Part shown: positions 62,075-64,000 of the stretch, piece by piece
How the letters are laid out: each line of letters begins with the position of its first letter
How positions within the stretch are numbered: position 1 is the stretch's first letter
Made by a program: the position numbers and the translations under genes
Assembly: GCA_003252455.1 (NCBI GenBank)
Contig: QKED01000109.1
Location: 52,904-116,903, forward strand
Direction: 5' to 3'
From: Gammaproteobacteria bacterium
Lineage (GTDB): Bacteria; Pseudomonadota; Gammaproteobacteria; Thiohalomonadales; Thiohalomonadaceae
DNA length: 64,000 bases
The notes under the pieces: generated by a model
The model's input: the letters and a program-made list of their open reading frames with translations, nothing else
Database searches by the model: none
What the model was told of the DNA's origin: nothing

Positions 62075-63646
62075 CTAAGGGCTCGTGGGTGTCGATTTGT
62101 CGGTAGAGGGGACGAACAGGGCGCGGAATTGCGCCTCGTACTGGGGCATGGCGAAACTCGCGAAGCGGTTGGCGAACGCCTCCCGCGCGGCGTGCTGACG
62201 CTGCTCCAAGTCGCGCATCAACATGCCCATGGCGAGCAGGGTGGCGGGGCCGGCCAGACCCTCGGCGAACATCGCCTCGGCGAAACCGTGGAGGGCGTGC
62301 TGCTGCACCTCGAAGTCCTGGAAGTCACCAAGGTTCTCCTGCAGCGTCTTGAGCGCCTTGATCAGGCCCTTGAGTGTCTCGGCAGGGTAGAGGGCAGCAA
62401 AAAACTCCATCAGGTAGCGCAACTTCTTGCAGCTCTTGCGCAGCTCGTGCAACGCCGCTGGTGGACTGCTCGGGCTGATGGCACGCCCCTCGTCGAGCAC
62501 TCGCCGGTACATCTTCCAGATACGCCGGGAGGCGAGCTCGCCGATGGGGATGAGGGCCTGCTCGGGGACGCGCTTGCCCAGCTCGCCCTCCAACAACGCG
62601 GCCCAATCGGCCTGCAGCTCGGCGTAACGTGGAGTGTCGAGGGCCGCCACCAGGGCCTGTTGCGACTGGCGCTGATGCGCCACCAGATAGGCGTACAGCG
62701 GGTCGAGGTCGGCGCGCACGGCGCTCGGCAGGCGCGCCTGATAGGCGTCGAAGGTGAGCAGATAGACATCCAGATCACGGGTCGGACCGGTCTCCTGGCC
62801 AAGCCAGGCGAAACCCTCCTTGAAACGCGCCGTCGGCCCCTCCGGCAGCACCCCCTTGATCTGCCCGAGGGCGGAGCGGGTACGGCGTACGGCGACGCGA
62901 TAGTCGTGTAGAAATTCGCTATCGAGGTCGGCGCGGGTACCCGGCTCGTTGACCTGCATCGCCTGATGCAGGTGGCGCAAGATGCGCCGTGTGGCGATCC
63001 AGGCCGGCTCGGCTGGGTCGAGCGGGATCTGGACCTTGCTGCTGTAGTCGCCGGGGTGCAGGCCACTCTGGCCGAACCCGGCATGGAACGGGCCGCCGTC
63101 GGGGCGCAGGTCGAGCCCTTCGAGGAGGGCGAAGACCTGGGCATAGGCCTCGGGGTAGCCGCGCACCCCTTCGAGGGCCAGCCAGCGCCCCAGGGGGCGG
63201 CGCTGACCGTCGCCCTGCTGCAGGTCGAGGCTCTCTATGTCGAGGCGCACCACCGTCTTACGCTCGCCATCGAGCAGGCGCAGCGGCAGGCGCTCCCCCA
63301 CCAGCTCGACGCGCGGCAACAGCGCGCGCATCTCCAGCACAGGGGCGAGGGTATCGCGCAGCGGTCCGGCGGGTAGGTCGGCGGCGAAGCGCGGCGGCGC
63401 CTCCCGTTCGAGGGCCCAGAGGGGCTGGCCCGGGGCCTGCCAGAGTAGGCGCAGCCCCTGCTCGTCACGCTCGTACCAGAGCGGCTGCCCGGCACCGTGC
63501 AGACGCCAATCGAAGCTGTCGAGCCAGACCTGGGTGAGCGTCTGGGGGCGCCCGGCGGAGAGGGGCAATGCGGCATGGAGCCGGCCGCTCAGTGCCTGCG
63601 TGGCAAGGGATTCTGGGATCGCAAAATAGAGGCGTTGGAGCTGCAT
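62075..63646 (-). CDS. CYTH-like and CHAD-domain protein
   Basis: The 523-residue protein is called from ATG 63646. The N-terminal half (about 1-210) looks like a CYTH/triphosphate-tunnel domain (WLDSFDWRLHGAGQPLWYERDEQGLRL in pieces, KTVVRLDIESL, GRWLALEGVRGY). The C-terminal half (about 225-500) is a CHAD domain: LHDYRVAVRRTRSALGQIKGVL (HDYRVAVRRTRSAL), and HELRKSCKKLRYLMEFF with conserved histidines and basic residues that bind polyphosphate. CYTH-CHAD proteins associate with polyphosphate granules. The start is uncertain; no strong ribosome site is visible. Confidence 0.82.
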   Translation of the reverse strand: MQLQRLYFAIPESLATQALSGRLHAALPLSAGRPQTLTQVWLDSFDWRLHGAGQPLWYERDEQGLRLLWQAPGQPLWALEREAPPRFAADLPAGPLRDTLAPVLEMRALLPRVELVGERLPLRLLDGERKTVVRLDIESLDLQQGDGQRRPLGRWLALEGVRGYPEAYAQVFALLEGLDLRPDGGPFHAGFGQSGLHPGDYSSKVQIPLDPAEPAWIATRRILRHLHQAMQVNEPGTRADLDSEFLHDYRVAVRRTRSALGQIKGVLPEGPTARFKEGFAWLGQETGPTRDLDVYLLTFDAYQARLPSAVRADLDPLYAYLVAHQRQSQQALVAALDTPRYAELQADWAALLEGELGKRVPEQALIPIGELASRRIWKMYRRVLDEGRAISPSSPPAALHELRKSCKKLRYLMEFFAALYPAETLKGLIKALKTLQENLGDFQDFEVQQHALHGFAEAMFAEGLAGPATLLAMGMLMRDLEQRQHAAREAFANRFASFAMPQYEAQFRALFVPSTDKSTPTSP

Positions 63647-63825
63647 GGTCACACCGGCCCCGGACGAAATGGGAGAGCAGCAGGGTAGCACACTTGCCGC
63701 GACGCCGTGTTACAGCCCCTGGTGTGTCGCGGGGCAAGCACACTCCTTGACCACGAAGAACACTCCGTAGGCCCCGCTCAACTGTTCACCCTCCACCCGT
63801 CGCGTTGGGTGTGCCCGCCAGAACG

Positions 63826-63862
63826 AAAAAGGCCCGCACCGTCTGCACGGTGCGGGCCTCGT
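63826..63862 (-). terminator. Intrinsic terminator near the transposase fragment
   Basis: GGCCCGCACCGT (63831-63842) and ACGGTGCGGGCC (63847-63858) form a perfect 12-base stem with a 4-base loop. Read leftward it is followed by five T (top-strand A, 63826-63830). It lies just past the transposase stop and probably ends that transcript. Confidence 0.8.
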
Positions 63863-63874
63863 TCAGGGCCTAAC

Positions 63875-64000
63875 TTAAGCGCCAAGTCCCGCCTGATTAT
63901 AGATGCGTTTTTGGAATAACTCAGGTTGCCGGTCATGCCACTCCTTCATCGCCTGAATCGGCGTGACATGCCCCAGGGCGCGTTGTGGGATCGAGTGGTT
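63875..64000 (-). CDS. Transposase C-terminus (cut by right window edge)
   Basis: The last 41 residues of a leftward frame end at a TAA at 63875-63877. NHSIPQRALGHVTPIQAMKEW and the ending QPELFQKRIYNQAGLGA match the C-terminal part of IS481/IS3-type integrase-core transposases, which carry the RALGxxTPxxA motif. The catalytic domain lies outside the window. An insertion sequence probably spans the right edge. Confidence 0.75.
   Translation of the reverse strand, partial: NHSIPQRALGHVTPIQAMKEWHDRQPELFQKRIYNQAGLGA

Overview
The window is bacterial, gene-dense chromosomal DNA from a Gammaproteobacterium. The run mnmG-rsmG-parA-parB-atpIBEFHAGDC-glmU-glmS is the usual gammaproteobacterial neighbourhood. 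A nitrogen-fixation block (nifB, fdxN, two [2Fe-2S] ferredoxins, nifQ, draG) marks a diazotroph. A free-living or symbiotic sulfur-oxidising or Chromatiales-like lineage would fit, but the sequence does not prove it. Most of the window is GC-rich (well over 60% by eye). Bases 1-11486 are clearly poorer in GC (roughly 45-50% by eye), which suggests an acquired island.

Bases 1-11486 hold a quorum-sensing-linked biosynthetic cluster that I do not recognise as any described system. A LuxR receptor gene reads rightward. A small RsaM-like (DUF4902-type) gene and a luxI-type synthase read leftward, and luxI has a good lux box upstream. LuxI is followed by six co-directional, tightly packed genes: a BtaA/DUF3419-type SAM-dependent aminocarboxypropyl transferase homologue, an acyl-CoA/ACP dehydrogenase, a fatty acyl-AMP ligase with a C-terminal ACP, a ketosynthase-III-like enzyme with an intact C-H-N triad, a fusion of an ABC1/UbiB kinase-like domain with a class III aminotransferase, and a Tat-exported flavin amine oxidase that runs off the left edge. 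Together they look like an AHL-controlled pathway for a small, fatty-acid-derived, amino-acid-decorated metabolite.

Bases 11487-22290 are housekeeping and envelope genes: a NarL-type response regulator, a periplasmic-binding-protein/OmpA fusion, an MBL-fold hydrolase, a Sel1-repeat protein, an M48 lipoprotein protease, a lipase, glmS, glmU and a SlyD-like isomerase. Bases 22337-29474 are the complete ATP synthase operon, with a terminator and a near-consensus sigma-70 promoter. Bases 29635-33890 are parB, parA, rsmG and mnmG. Bases 34127-40019 carry small membrane and periplasmic proteins, bioD, a GGDEF/EAL protein, a PEP-mutase/isocitrate-lyase family enzyme and an outer-membrane MetA-like protein.

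Bases 40607-44892 are the nif block, with a NifA-type upstream activator site and a sigma-54 promoter before nifB and a second sigma-54-like site before the [2Fe-2S] ferredoxins. Bases 44926-63646 are mixed functions: MFS transporter, EEP-family hydrolase, acetolactate synthase, DsbA, cyclic-nucleotide-binding protein, retropepsin-like protease, hexose-6-phosphate mutarotase, a MacA/MacB-type export system, PhnA, a murein endopeptidase, an FG-GAP lipoprotein, a tyrosine phosphatase, and a CHAD-ParA pair. The right edge cuts into an IS transposase gene. No tRNA, rRNA or CRISPR array was seen.
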